Of a stretch of 64,000 bases of DNA, positions 1 through 8,256 are shown piece by piece (the stretch's first letter is position 1; the number at the start of each line of letters is the position of its first letter). The translations under genes were made by a program, and so were the position numbers. Where the stretch lies: contig NZ_QGTJ01000003.1 in NCBI RefSeq assembly GCF_003182095.1, positions 186,001 through 250,000 on the forward strand, written 5' to 3'. The notes beneath the pieces are model-generated. The model saw nothing but the letters and a program-made list of their open reading frames with translations, was not told where the DNA came from and made no database searches. Origin of the DNA: Plasticicumulans acidivorans (GTDB taxonomy: Bacteria > Pseudomonadota > Gammaproteobacteria > Competibacterales > Competibacteraceae).

Positions 1-2
1 AG

Positions 3-644
3 CGCCATGCACTGTCCGCCGGCTGCCACCTCGCCGAGGGCGATCTGCTGCCGGAGCTGGTGGCGCAGAGCGGGCGGCTGGAGGCCGACCTGGTGGTCTG
101 CGGCGCCCGCGGCGGCAATACGCTGCGCCAGAGCCTGCTCGGCACCACCGCCGAGCGCCTGCTCGCGCACCTCGAACAACCGATGCTGGTGGTCCGCCGC
201 GAGCCCGGCGCCGGCTACCGGCGGGTGCTGGTCGCGGTGGATTTTTCCCGCGTGTCGCCGGCGGTGATCGCCGCGGCCCGGGCGCTGGCGCCAGCGGCCG
301 AACTGCTGCTGCTGCACGCCTTTCGCGTGCCCTTCGAGGGCGCGCTGATCGGCAGCGGCGTCGACACGGTGACGCTGACGCACTACCGCGCACGGCTGCA
401 GGAGCAGGCCCACCAGCAACTGGCCGCGCTGGCCGCGGCGGCCGATCTGCCCGCCGCGCGCAGCAGCCAGCTGGTCCTGCACGGTGACGCCGTGCAGCGC
501 ATCCTCGATCAGGAAACAGCGCAGGACTGCGATCTGCTGGTGCTCGGCAAGCATGGCGAGCCGCTGCTCGAACGCATCTGGCTCGGCAGCGTCACCCGCG
601 ACGTGCTGTTTGCCGCGCAGGGCGACGTGCTGGTGGTGCCGTAA
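3..644 (+). CDS. Tandem universal stress protein (UspA family), 5' end outside window
   Basis: The frame is open from the window edge, so the N-terminus is missing; 213 codons remain. Two Usp units are visible: the end of the first (a glycine-rich GARGGN loop followed by LLGTTAERLL) and a complete second one starting near YRRVLVAVDFS and ending with GKHGE...LGSVTRDVL...VLVVP. Both ends carry the G-x2-G-x9-G-S/T type ATP-binding loop of ATP-binding Usp proteins. Tandem Usp proteins (UspE type) are cytoplasmic stress proteins, often tied to respiratory or energy stress. It converges tail to tail with the TtrR-like regulator 9 bases away. The ligand and exact role cannot be read from sequence. 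Confidence 0.88.
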   Translation, partial: RHALSAGCHLAEGDLLPELVAQSGRLEADLVVCGARGGNTLRQSLLGTTAERLLAHLEQPMLVVRREPGAGYRRVLVAVDFSRVSPAVIAAARALAPAAELLLLHAFRVPFEGALIGSGVDTVTLTHYRARLQEQAHQQLAALAAAADLPAARSSQLVLHGDAVQRILDQETAQDCDLLVLGKHGEPLLERIWLGSVTRDVLFAAQGDVLVVP

Positions 645-652
645 GCTCCGCG

Positions 653-1318
653 TCAATCCTCACCGGGCGCCAGCGCCTGCGCCCGCGCCAGGAATTCGGG
701 ATCGGCCTGCGCGAACAGCCGCGCCAGCTCGGCGGCCGAGCCGCAGCCGGTCTTTTCGAACACGTGCTGGCGGTGCACGTGCACGGTTTTTTCGCTGATT
801 TCGAGCAGGCGGGCGATGCGCTTGTTGGCCAGGCCGCAGGCGACGTATTCGGCGACCTCGCGCTCGCGCGGCGTCAGCGCATCGAGCCGCTCGGCACAGG
901 CGCGCTGCTGCGCGGCGGCGACGGCGGCCTGCCGGCGCGCCCGCAGCGCGCGTTCGACGGCATCGAGCAGGGCCTGGTCGCGGAACGGTTTTTCGAGGAA
1001 ATCGACCGCGCCGTGCTTCATCGCATCGACCGCCATGGCGATGTCGCCGTGGCCGCTGATGAAGATCAGCGGCAGCTCGACACGGCGCAGCTGCAGCTCA
1101 CGCTGCAGCTCCAGCCCGCTCATGCCCGGCATGCGCACGTCGACCACCAGGCAGTCCGGGCGCAGCGGCAATCCTTCGCGCAAAAAATCTTCCGCGCAGG
1201 CATACGCCTGCATGGCCCAGCCGACCGAATCGCCGAGATAGAGCAGCGAACGGCGCAGCGCGGCGTCGTCATCGACGATGCAGACGATGGGATCAGTCGC
1301 TGGAACGCTCGGCGGCAT
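653..1318 (-). CDS. FixJ/TtrR-family response regulator
   Basis: A 221-aa regulator with an N-terminal receiver domain (acidic VDDD cluster at residues 15-18, phospho-acceptor Asp60 in LVVDVRMPG, conserved Lys in LEKPF) and a C-terminal LuxR-type HTH (LTPREREVAEYVACGLANKR, then EISEKTVHVHR). Order and length fit the FixJ/TtrR/DctR group. I take the start at MPPSVPATD because the receiver fold begins right after it and an upstream in-frame ATG would only add sequence inside the kinase gene. It overlaps the end of the sensor kinase by 26 bases, so the two are co-transcribed and co-translated. It probably activates a respiratory or catabolic operon that lies outside this window. Confidence 0.9.
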   Translation of the reverse strand: MPPSVPATDPIVCIVDDDAALRRSLLYLGDSVGWAMQAYACAEDFLREGLPLRPDCLVVDVRMPGMSGLELQRELQLRRVELPLIFISGHGDIAMAVDAMKHGAVDFLEKPFRDQALLDAVERALRARRQAAVAAAQQRACAERLDALTPREREVAEYVACGLANKRIARLLEISEKTVHVHRQHVFEKTGCGSAAELARLFAQADPEFLARAQALAPGED

Positions 1319-3065
1319 CGGCGATCTCCATGAGCGGCAGGGTGAAACCGACCACCAGGCCGCGGCCGGCGGGATTGGGCAGCGCATACATGTGGCCGCC
1401 GTGCGCTTCGATCAGCGTCTTGCACAGGGATAGACCGAGACCGACGCCGTCGCTCTTGGTGGTGAAGAATGGCTCGAACAGATGCTCGCGGCTGGCGGCA
1501 TCGAGCCCGCAGCCATCGTCCCGCACTTCGATGCAGACATCATCGCCGACCCGCCGCGCGCGCAGCGCCATCATGCGTTCGGTGGACGGTATCGTCTGCA
1601 GTGCGTCGAGGGCGTTTTTCAGCAGATTGACCAGCACCTGCTGCAGCTGCAGGCGATCGGCGCAGACCACCGCACCGGGCAGCCCCTGCCGGGTCAGCGG
1701 CGGCGGCTCGACCAGCATGCCGGTGAACAGGTGCAGGGCGTCGTCGAGCAGGTCGTCGACGGCCAGCGGCTGGCGCTCGCTGGCGCGCTTGCGGGCGAAC
1801 AGGCGGATGCGGCGGATGATGTCGGCGGCACGCTCGGCCTGCTCGGCGATCTCCTCGGCGCCTTCGCGCAGCGGCTGCGGCGCCAGGCGGCCGGCATCGA
1901 TGCGGCGGATCATGCCGCGCGCGAAGTTGGCGATCGCCGCCAGCGGCTGGTTGAGCTCATGCGCCAGCGTGCCGGCCATCTCGCCGAGCAGGCCGAGACG
2001 GCCGAGGTGATCGAGCTGTTCCCGCGCACTGCGCGCCCGCGAGGCGGCCTCGCGCAATGCCTGCGTGCGCTGCTGCACCAGATATTCGACGCGCACCGCA
2101 TGCACGATCAGCCCGAGCAGCGCAACGAACGCCGCCAGCAGCCAGCCCCAGTAGCGGCGCGCGAAGTCCTCGAAGCGCCATTCGCGCAGGTAGGCATACG
2201 GTCCGCTGCGCAGCTCGCGGTAAAGCGCGTGCACCGACTGGTAGTCGGTCGGCACGGTCCAGGCGTAGCCCTCGGGCGAGCGCGGCATCGACAGCAGCGC
2301 GGTGGCGACCTGCTTGGCGACTGCGTGCGGCACATGCGGCAGCACCGCGAACGGCCAGTCCGGATACAGCGGTGTCGAGTGCGCGCAGTGCAGCTGCTCG
2401 GTCGGCTGCGCTGCCAGCACGCGCAGGCCGCGCGCCAGCGGATCATGACGGGCGATCAGGTCTTCGAGCAGGCAGGCGCGGATGACGCCAGCATCCGCCC
2501 GCCCCTGCTGCACGGCGGCGAGGATGCCGCTCATCGGAAACCCGAGCCACAGCGGCTGCACGTCGCCGTGGCCGACGTCGAGCCCGGCGTGCAGCAGCTC
2601 ACGGGCGACGATCAGCCAGCCGCCGAACGCCTGCGGCGCGGTGGCGGCGATGCGCTGGCCGCGCAGGTCGGCGAGCCGCTGCAGATCCTGGCGCACATCG
2701 AGCACGACCACGGTGGAGGCGATCGCCGCCGTCGGCGCGCTCGCCTGCGGCGATTCCAGCGTGGCGATGCGGCTGGCACGGTCGTCGAATTCGAGCGCGA
2801 CGTAATCGCCGCTCGACGTCAGCACGAAGTCGATGGCGGCGGCGGCGGCGGCGGCGTGCAGGCCGGAGATGTCATACGGGCGCAGGATGAAATGATGCTG
2901 CGGCAGCTCCCGGGCGAGCGCATCGCGCACATAGCCCCAGTCCGCCGGCACCGCCTCGTCGCCGAAGGGCGCCAGCACACCGATACGCAGCTCATCGGCC
3001 TGTGCCGGCGCCAGCCACAGGCAGTTGAACAGAAGCAGGCGGCGCAGATACGAACCCACGGACAT
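1293..3065 (-). CDS. TtrS-like sensor histidine kinase with periplasmic binding-protein sensor domain
   Basis: This 590-aa protein has a signal segment (residues 1-23), a PhnD/TtrS-like periplasmic ligand-binding domain (about 25-290), one membrane helix (about 307-325), a short coiled coil, a HisKA domain with phospho-acceptor His369 in GTLAHELNQPLAAIANFARG, and an HATPase with N-box (NLLKNALDAL, 480-489), G1 (DDGCGLD) and G2 (GVGLGLS) boxes. TtrS of tetrathionate sensing has this layout: an exported binding-protein-like sensor fused to a kinase. It phosphorylates the overlapping FixJ-type regulator. Tetrathionate reductase genes are not in the window, so the ligand is unproven; other members of this sensor class respond to other oxyanions or organic anions. 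Confidence 0.88.
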   Translation of the reverse strand: MSVGSYLRRLLLFNCLWLAPAQADELRIGVLAPFGDEAVPADWGYVRDALARELPQHHFILRPYDISGLHAAAAAAAIDFVLTSSGDYVALEFDDRASRIATLESPQASAPTAAIASTVVVLDVRQDLQRLADLRGQRIAATAPQAFGGWLIVARELLHAGLDVGHGDVQPLWLGFPMSGILAAVQQGRADAGVIRACLLEDLIARHDPLARGLRVLAAQPTEQLHCAHSTPLYPDWPFAVLPHVPHAVAKQVATALLSMPRSPEGYAWTVPTDYQSVHALYRELRSGPYAYLREWRFEDFARRYWGWLLAAFVALLGLIVHAVRVEYLVQQRTQALREAASRARSAREQLDHLGRLGLLGEMAGTLAHELNQPLAAIANFARGMIRRIDAGRLAPQPLREGAEEIAEQAERAADIIRRIRLFARKRASERQPLAVDDLLDDALHLFTGMLVEPPPLTRQGLPGAVVCADRLQLQQVLVNLLKNALDALQTIPSTERMMALRARRVGDDVCIEVRDDGCGLDAASREHLFEPFFTTKSDGVGLGLSLCKTLIEAHGGHMYALPNPAGRGLVVGFTLPLMEIADAAERSSD

Positions 3066-3146
3066 CGGCGGACGGTCGGCGGCAAACGGCCTTGCACTTT
3101 AACCGAGCCGGCCGCCGCACGCCGCCGTCGCGACAGGCGCGATCGC

Positions 3147-4142
3147 TCAAGCGTTGACCAGCGTCATCATCGCCTGCGGATAACGCGCGCCGGCCGCGGC
3201 ATCGCGCGGGAACACCGCCTCGATCGCAGCAAGCTCCGCCGTCGTCAGCTCGACATCGAGCGCGGCCAGATTGGCGCGCAGATTGGCCGGGCGGGTGGTG
3301 CCGAAGATCGGCACGATGTATTCGCCCTGCGCCAGCACCCAGGCCAGCGCCAGCTGCGCCGCCGTCACGCCCTTGTGTTCGGCCAGCGCGCGCACCTGCT
3401 CGACCAGCGCGAGGTTGCGTGCGAAGTTCTCGCCCTGGAAGCGCGGGCTGGTGCGGCGGTAGTCATCGGCGGCGAAGTCCTCCGGCGAGCGGATCGCGCC
3501 GGTCAGAAAACCACGGCCGAGCGGACTGTAGGGCACAAAGCCGACGCCGAGCCGGGCGCAGGCGGCCAGCACGCCGTCCTCCGGATCGCGGGTCCACAGC
3601 GAATACTCGCTCTGTACCGCGGTGATCGGGTGCACGGTGCAGGCCCGTTCGAGCGTCGCTGCCGAGACTTCGCTCAGGCCGAGATAGCGCACCTTGCCGG
3701 CGGCCACCAGCTCGGCGAGTGCGCCGACGGTTTCCTCGACCGGCACCTGCGGATCGATGCGGTGCTGATAGTAGAGATCGATGGTCTCCACCCCGAGGCG
3801 GCGCAGACTGCCGTCGACCGCCTGGCGCACATACTCCGGCCGACCGTTGATGCCGCGCGCGTGCGGGTCGGCCGGGTCACGGACCAGGCCGAACTTGGTG
3901 GCGAGGAACACCCGCTCGCGCTTGCCGCGCAGCCAGCGACCGAGCAGCGCTTCATTGCTGTGCGGACCGTAGGCATCGGCGGTATCGAACAGCGTCACAC
4001 CGGCGTCGAGCGCCGCATCCAGCGTGGCAAGCGCGCTGGCTTCGTCGTGGCCGGCGTAGAAGTCGCTCATGCCCATGCAGCCGAGGCCGAGTGCCGAAAC
4101 CTGCGGGCCGCTGGCGCCCAGTCTGCGCATCTTCATCGTCAT
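3147..4142 (-). CDS. Aldo/keto reductase
   Basis: A 331-aa NADPH-dependent (alpha/beta)8 oxidoreductase. With the start used here the tetrad is visible as Asp53 and Tyr58 (FDTADAYG), Lys83 (ATKFG) and His127 (YYQHRID). The C-terminal cofactor-binding part includes [12 protein letters not shown] and the [11 protein letters not shown] loop. It resembles the AKR11/AKR13-like 'general stress' reductases acting on small aldehydes and ketones. An ATG 29 codons downstream of the longest frame start is preferred: a GGGAG ribosome site lies 8 bases upstream of it. It is divergent from a LysR gene, a common regulator-target arrangement. The physiological substrate is unknown. Confidence 0.9.
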   Translation of the reverse strand: MTMKMRRLGASGPQVSALGLGCMGMSDFYAGHDEASALATLDAALDAGVTLFDTADAYGPHSNEALLGRWLRGKRERVFLATKFGLVRDPADPHARGINGRPEYVRQAVDGSLRRLGVETIDLYYQHRIDPQVPVEETVGALAELVAAGKVRYLGLSEVSAATLERACTVHPITAVQSEYSLWTRDPEDGVLAACARLGVGFVPYSPLGRGFLTGAIRSPEDFAADDYRRTSPRFQGENFARNLALVEQVRALAEHKGVTAAQLALAWVLAQGEYIVPIFGTTRPANLRANLAALDVELTTAELAAIEAVFPRDAAAGARYPQAMMTLVNA

Positions 4143-4224
4143 CACCGTCACTCCCGAAGCGTGCGGCCGCCGGCACGGCGACCGTGGGAGCGCAGTATCA
4201 GTGCGCGACTTTCCGGCATAAACC

Positions 4225-4237
4225 GGCAATATTTGCC
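4225..4237. promoter_or_regulatory. Palindrome in the AKR/LysR divergent region
   Basis: GGCAA-TAT-TTGCC is a perfect 13-base palindrome lying 82 bases from the aldo/keto reductase start and 47 bases from the LysR start. Its position and short dyad shape suit a LysR-type recognition box controlling both genes. No clear -35/-10 pair could be assigned for either gene. Confidence 0.4.
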
Positions 4238-4284
4238 ATCACCGTTCAAAAAAACGTGCCAATAGCGCAGCAAGCGGGATCGAT

Positions 4285-5196
4285 ATGGATCGACTTCAAG
4301 CGATGGAAGCCTTCGTCAAGGTCGTCGAGACCGGCGGCTTCAGCCATGCCGCCACGGCACTCGAACTGCCGCGGGCCAGCGTCTCCGCTGCCGTGCAGCA
4401 GCTGGAACGCCACCTCGGCGTGCGCCTGCTGCATCGCACGACCCGGCGCGTCGAACTCACCGTCGATGGCGCGGCGTATTTCGAGCGCTGCGTGCGCCTG
4501 CTCGCCGATTTCGAGGAAACCGACAGCCTGTTCGCGCAGGAAGGTACGGCGATCCGCGGCACGCTGAAGCTTGAGGTGCCGGGGCGATTGGCTCGGCGCG
4601 TGATCATCCCGGCGCTGCCGCAGTTCTTCGCCCGCCATCCGCAGATCCGCCTGCAGCTCGGCGCCAACGACCGCTACGTCGATCCGCTGCGTGACGGGCT
4701 CGACGGCGTGGTGCGCGGCGGCGAATGGCTCGACGAGCGCCTGGTCGCCCGCCGCCTCGGTGCGCTGCCGCAGGCCAACTGGGCGGCGCCGAGCTATCTG
4801 GCGCGCTTCAGCGAGCCGCGCAGCCTGGCCGATCTGGCGCAGCATTACGTCGTCGGTTATCGCGCCGCGCCCGGCGATGCCGCGCAGGACTGGATCTACG
4901 ACGAGGACGGCATCGAGCGCAGTCTGCCGATGAACAGCCTGTTGACGGTCGACAACGCCGACGCCTACCTTGCCGCCGGACTTGCCGGCCTCGGCCTGGT
5001 GCAGATGCCGGTCTACGATCTGACCGCCGAGCGCGATGCCGGACGCCTGCGCAGCGTACTCGACGACTGGCGGCCGGCTCCGCTGCCGGTGACGCTGCAA
5101 TACCCGCCGCAGCGCCACCTGTCGCGCCGGCTGCGCGCTTTCGCCGACTGGCTGGCGGAACTGTTCGCTGCCGATCCGCTGCTGCATGGAGAGTAA
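4285..5196 (+). CDS. LysR-family transcriptional regulator
   Basis: A 303-aa LysR-type regulator. The N-terminal winged HTH is typical (AMEAFVKVVETGGFSHAATA, then PRASVSAAVQQLERHLGVRL and HRTTRRVELT, residues 6-68), followed by a linker helix and a substrate-binding domain (about 90-295). The effector domain resembles the YafC/DmlR-like group that commonly regulates neighbouring reductases. The gene is divergent from the aldo/keto reductase, 142 bases apart, so it probably controls that gene and itself. Its 3' end stops 79 bases before the KfrA-like gene. The inducer is unknown. Confidence 0.93.
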   Translation: MDRLQAMEAFVKVVETGGFSHAATALELPRASVSAAVQQLERHLGVRLLHRTTRRVELTVDGAAYFERCVRLLADFEETDSLFAQEGTAIRGTLKLEVPGRLARRVIIPALPQFFARHPQIRLQLGANDRYVDPLRDGLDGVVRGGEWLDERLVARRLGALPQANWAAPSYLARFSEPRSLADLAQHYVVGYRAAPGDAAQDWIYDEDGIERSLPMNSLLTVDNADAYLAAGLAGLGLVQMPVYDLTAERDAGRLRSVLDDWRPAPLPVTLQYPPQRHLSRRLRAFADWLAELFAADPLLHGE

Positions 5197-5202
5197 AGCA
5201 GC

Positions 5203-5225
5203 GGTAAGCGATATAGACGACACGT
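5203..5225. repeat. 23-bp direct repeat, copy 1 (upstream of KfrA-like gene)
   Basis: This copy reads GGTAAGCGATA-TAG-ACGACACGT. The second copy at 6616-6638 reads GGTAAGCGATA-CAA-ACGACACGT, so 21 of 23 bases match in the same orientation. It lies 50 bases ahead of the KfrA-like start codon, in the probable promoter. A recognition site for the KfrA-like DNA-binding protein is the simplest reading; the boundary of a mobile or duplicated segment is the alternative. Confidence 0.75.
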
Positions 5226-5275
5226 TAAGCAGTGATACATTACCGCCGTTCCACATCCGTCCATCGGGATCACTC

Positions 5276-6562
5276 ATGGCTCGCACCACTGACACGCGTG
5301 CGCTGACCGAGCAGGCTTTCTGGGAGCTGCTGTCGGCGGCCCGCAAGCCCACGATCCAGGCTGTGCAGGAATGGCTGCTCGCGCGCGGCCTGACCCGCCG
5401 CAACAACAACACGATCGGTTCGGCCCTCGATAATTGCTGGGAACAGCTGGGCGCCCGCCTCAGCCGTGAACGCAGCGCACCGGAGTTCCCCGACGATGTC
5501 GTCGAGCTGGTGCTGACGCTGCGCAATCGCATGCTCGATGTCGCCGGCTCCGCCTTCGAAGAGGATCGCGAACGGTTGCTGCATGCAGTGGACGCCGCAC
5601 GTAACGAAGCTCAGGAACATATGCACGACTGCGAACAGGCAAGTCAGGCCCTTCAGCTGCGCCTCAACGAGACGCAGACCGCGCTGGCCGCGGCCCTGGC
5701 CACACTCGAAGAACGCGATATGCACATCGCCGCCCTCGAAACTCAAATCGATCTGCGCCCGGCGCCGCTGCCATCGACCGACACCCCCGCCGACGATCAG
5801 TACTTCGAAGAGCTGCAGCAGCGGCTGAGCGTCGAGCAGACCCGCCATGCCGGGGAACTGAGCGCTGCCGAAGCGCGCTGCGAGGCGACACGCGCGGAAC
5901 TGCAGCATGCGCGGGACGAAGTCGCCCGCCTGCGCGCTGCACTCGACAAGGTTGCGCCCTTCAGCGATGCCGACAGTGCAGCGGAAAGCCGCTATGCGCC
6001 GCTGCCGAACGACGTCAAGACCCTGCAGGGCCGCGTCATCCAGCGCGAACTCGAACTCGAACGCCTCAGCGAGGAATTCGCGCAGCTCGAAGACGCCTTC
6101 GACCAGCTCGCCGCGCAGCTCGCCGTGGCGCAGGCGCGGGCCAGCGACTTCGAATCGCGGCCGCGCTACGACGTCAGTTTCGTCAACGGCAATATCTTCG
6201 AGCCGGCCAGCCACGCCCAGCACCAGCGTAACGGCAACGTTGCCCGCACCAGCCAGCGCACGCGCCGCCCGCAGGGCGGTGAAGCCAATGGCAACGTCGC
6301 GGCACCGGGCAATAGCGGCGGCGGCGGCAACAAGCCGTCCAGACCGCCGCGCAACAAGAAAAAACCGCCACAGCAGGGCAATCGCGAGCGCAGCCAGATG
6401 GCCGGGCCGCAGGCTGAATCGGCCACGCCCGGTGACACGGGCGGCAATGGCAACAACAAGCGCCGGCGCCCCCCGCGCAAACCGCGCAATCAGCGCGGCG
6501 GCGCGAATGCCGGCGAGGCTCAGGCTCCGCGACCGCAGACGACACCCTCCGCAGGGGAATGA
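5276..6562 (+). CDS. KfrA-like coiled-coil DNA-binding protein with basic disordered tail
   Basis: A 428-aa protein. Residues about 9-62 resemble the KfrA N-terminal DNA-binding domain (ALTEQAFWELLSAARKPTIQ, then a helix-turn-helix-like stretch ending NNNTIGSALDNCWEQLGARL). A long Glu/Gln/Ala-rich coiled coil follows (about 80-300). The last 120 residues are a low-complexity Asn/Gly/Arg/Pro/Lys tail (NKKKPPQQGN, KRRRPPRKPRNQRGG) that should bind nucleic acid or be disordered. KfrA proteins are known from plasmids as autorepressing accessory segregation proteins. This copy is chromosomal and has no ParA/ParB beside it. The chosen ATG has GGGA 7 bases upstream; a longer frame would overlap the LysR gene. 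The function is open; nucleoid organisation or transcription control are the leading options. Confidence 0.75.
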   Translation: MARTTDTRALTEQAFWELLSAARKPTIQAVQEWLLARGLTRRNNNTIGSALDNCWEQLGARLSRERSAPEFPDDVVELVLTLRNRMLDVAGSAFEEDRERLLHAVDAARNEAQEHMHDCEQASQALQLRLNETQTALAAALATLEERDMHIAALETQIDLRPAPLPSTDTPADDQYFEELQQRLSVEQTRHAGELSAAEARCEATRAELQHARDEVARLRAALDKVAPFSDADSAAESRYAPLPNDVKTLQGRVIQRELELERLSEEFAQLEDAFDQLAAQLAVAQARASDFESRPRYDVSFVNGNIFEPASHAQHQRNGNVARTSQRTRRPQGGEANGNVAAPGNSGGGGNKPSRPPRNKKKPPQQGNRERSQMAGPQAESATPGDTGGNGNNKRRRPPRKPRNQRGGANAGEAQAPRPQTTPSAGE

Positions 6563-6586
6563 ACGCCCGTCGATGAACGCCACAAA

Positions 6587-6613
6587 CCCGCTCGGGACGA
6601 GTTCCCGGGCGGG
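6587..6613 (+). terminator. Stem-loop after the KfrA-like gene
   Basis: CCCGCTCGGGA and TCCCGGGCGGG can pair over 11 positions with one G-U, around a 5-base loop, 24 bases after the stop codon. No T-run follows, so termination strength is uncertain. The hairpin sits between convergent genes and immediately precedes the second copy of the 23-bp repeat. Confidence 0.45.
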
Positions 6614-6615
6614 GC

Positions 6616-6638
6616 GGTAAGCGATACAAACGACACGT
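6616..6638. repeat. 23-bp direct repeat, copy 2 (downstream of KfrA-like gene)
   Basis: A 21/23 match to 5203-5225 in the same orientation, with two transitions at positions 12 and 14. It lies in the convergent gap between the KfrA-like gene and the emrB-like gene, where a promoter operator is not expected. That makes a centromere-like, partition-like or segment-boundary role worth testing. Confidence 0.75.
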
Positions 6639-6676
6639 AATCGTCCGCGCTAACGCGCGGCCGGCGGCACCGCGGA

Positions 6677-8245
6677 CTAATGAGCGGCCGCGGCGTCCGC
6701 TGGTGCCGCTTCGCGCGCTCTTGGCGGTCTGGCCAGCGCCACGACGGCCACCAGCGCCAGGAACACCACGCCCGACAGCCAGAACAGGTCATCGGCGGCC
6801 AGCAGGTGCGCCTGCCCCGCGACCTGCCGTTCCAGCGCCGCGAAAGCCTGACCGCTATCGAGACCGGCCTGGGCATAGCGATCCAGCGTCTGCTGCGTGG
6901 CGGCGGAAAACGGCGTCAGATGTTCGACCAGCTGGGCGTGATGCAAGGCCGCGCGATCGTCCCATTGCGTGCTGAAGACCGATGCGCCCACGGCACCGGC
7001 CGTGATGCGGGCGAAGTTCGACAGGCCCGCGGCCGAGGCCATGCGCTCCGGCGGCAGCCCGGCGAGGATCAGCGAGGTCAGCGGCACGAAAAAGCACGAT
7101 ACCGCCAACCCCTGCACGAATTGCGGCATCGCCAGCGTCCAGGCATCGGCGCCGGTGGTGAAGTCGGCACGCATGAAAGCGACCACGGCGAACACCACGA
7201 AGGCGAAGCTGGCCAGATGCCGCGGATCGCTGCGCGGCAGGATGCGCGCGACCGCCGGTGTGAACAGCAGCGCCAGCGCACCGGTCGGCGCGGTGACCAG
7301 CCCGGCCCAGGTCGCGGTATAGCCCATGTACTGCTGCAGCCATAAGGGCATCAGCACGATGTTGCCGAAGAACAGCGCGTAAGCGCAGGCGATGGCGACC
7401 ACGCCGACGCTGAAATTGCGGCTCGCGAACAGGGACAGATCCACGATCGGATGCCGCTGCGTCAGCTCCCAGACCAGGAACACCAGAAAACCGACACCCG
7501 CCACGACCGCCAGCGAGATGATCAGCGGCGAGGCAAACCAGTCGAGCTCCTGACCTTTATCCAGCATCAGCTGCAGTGAACCGACCCAGATCACCAGCAG
7601 GGCCAGACCGACCGTGTCGATCGGCAGCCGGCGCGTGGCGCTCTCGCGTCCGGCCAGCGCGCGGGCAGCAAACAGCGCTGCCAGCAGGCCGACGGGGACA
7701 TTGATCCAGAAGATCCACGGCCAGCTCATGTTGTCGGTCAGCCAGCCGCCGAGGATCGGGCCAGCCACCGGCGCCACCAGTGTCGTCATCGACCACGCCG
7801 CCAGCGCCATCGGGGCCCGCTGACGTGGAAACGAAGCCAGCAGCAAGGCCTGCGACAGCGGGATCATCGGCCCGGCGACGAAGCCCTGTATGACCCGGAA
7901 CAGGATCAGCGATTCCAGCGTCGGCGCAAAACCGCAGGCAAGCGAGGCCAGTACGAAGGCGACGACCGAGGCGACGAACAGCCGCAGTTGACCGAAGCGC
8001 TGCGTCGCCCAGCCGGTCAGCGGTACGGCGATGGCGTTGGCAACGGCAAACGAGGTGATGACCCAGGTGCCCTGCGACGGGCTGACGCCGAGATCACCCG
8101 CGATCGACGGCAGTGAGACGTTGGCGATCGTCGTGTCGAGCACGTTCATGAACGTCGCCGTCGACAGCGCGATCGTGGCAACGACCAGCCGGGCCCCCTG
8201 CAGCGGAGGCGGTGCCGTCATCGGCGCGGACGGAGCAGCAGCCAT
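6677..8245 (-). CDS. emrB: DHA2-family multidrug efflux MFS transporter (EmrB/QacA type)
   Basis: A 522-aa inner-membrane proton antiporter of the 14-TM DHA2 group. The N-terminal half has FMNVLDTTIANVSLPSIAGD, the conserved membrane Asp motif of EmrB/QacA (motif D1), then VSPSQGTWVITSFAVANAIA. FWINVPVGLLAALFA is the antiporter region. It follows the EmrA-like gene by 11 bases, so the two form an operon whose products would make a tripartite pump with a TolC-type outer-membrane protein encoded elsewhere. Likely substrates are hydrophobic toxic compounds or uncouplers. The MarR gene upstream is the probable repressor. Confidence 0.93.
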   Translation of the reverse strand: MAAAPSAPMTAPPPLQGARLVVATIALSTATFMNVLDTTIANVSLPSIAGDLGVSPSQGTWVITSFAVANAIAVPLTGWATQRFGQLRLFVASVVAFVLASLACGFAPTLESLILFRVIQGFVAGPMIPLSQALLLASFPRQRAPMALAAWSMTTLVAPVAGPILGGWLTDNMSWPWIFWINVPVGLLAALFAARALAGRESATRRLPIDTVGLALLVIWVGSLQLMLDKGQELDWFASPLIISLAVVAGVGFLVFLVWELTQRHPIVDLSLFASRNFSVGVVAIACAYALFFGNIVLMPLWLQQYMGYTATWAGLVTAPTGALALLFTPAVARILPRSDPRHLASFAFVVFAVVAFMRADFTTGADAWTLAMPQFVQGLAVSCFFVPLTSLILAGLPPERMASAAGLSNFARITAGAVGASVFSTQWDDRAALHHAQLVEHLTPFSAATQQTLDRYAQAGLDSGQAFAALERQVAGQAHLLAADDLFWLSGVVFLALVAVVALARPPRAREAAPADAAAAH

Positions 8246-8256
8246 TTCAGCCCGCC

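Noticed and set aside
3075-3110. TAAAGTGC followed by GCCGACCG ahead of the sensor kinase as a FliA promoter.
   Set aside because: The spacer is 17 rather than 15 and the -10 is incomplete; the gene is not a motility gene.
1482-4265. A 927-codon open frame on the plus strand across the sensor kinase and aldo/keto reductase genes.
   Set aside because: It is antisense to two clear genes and has Arg/Gln/His-rich composition typical of the complement of GC-rich coding DNA. No ribosome site or domain.
4246-5532. A 428-codon minus-strand frame opposite the LysR gene.
   Set aside because: The LysR protein is unmistakable; the opposite frame is composition noise.
5203-6638. The KfrA-like segment as an integrated plasmid or transposon.
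   Set aside because: There is no recombinase, no replication gene, no terminal inverted repeat, and composition resembles neighbours. The direct repeats alone are not enough.
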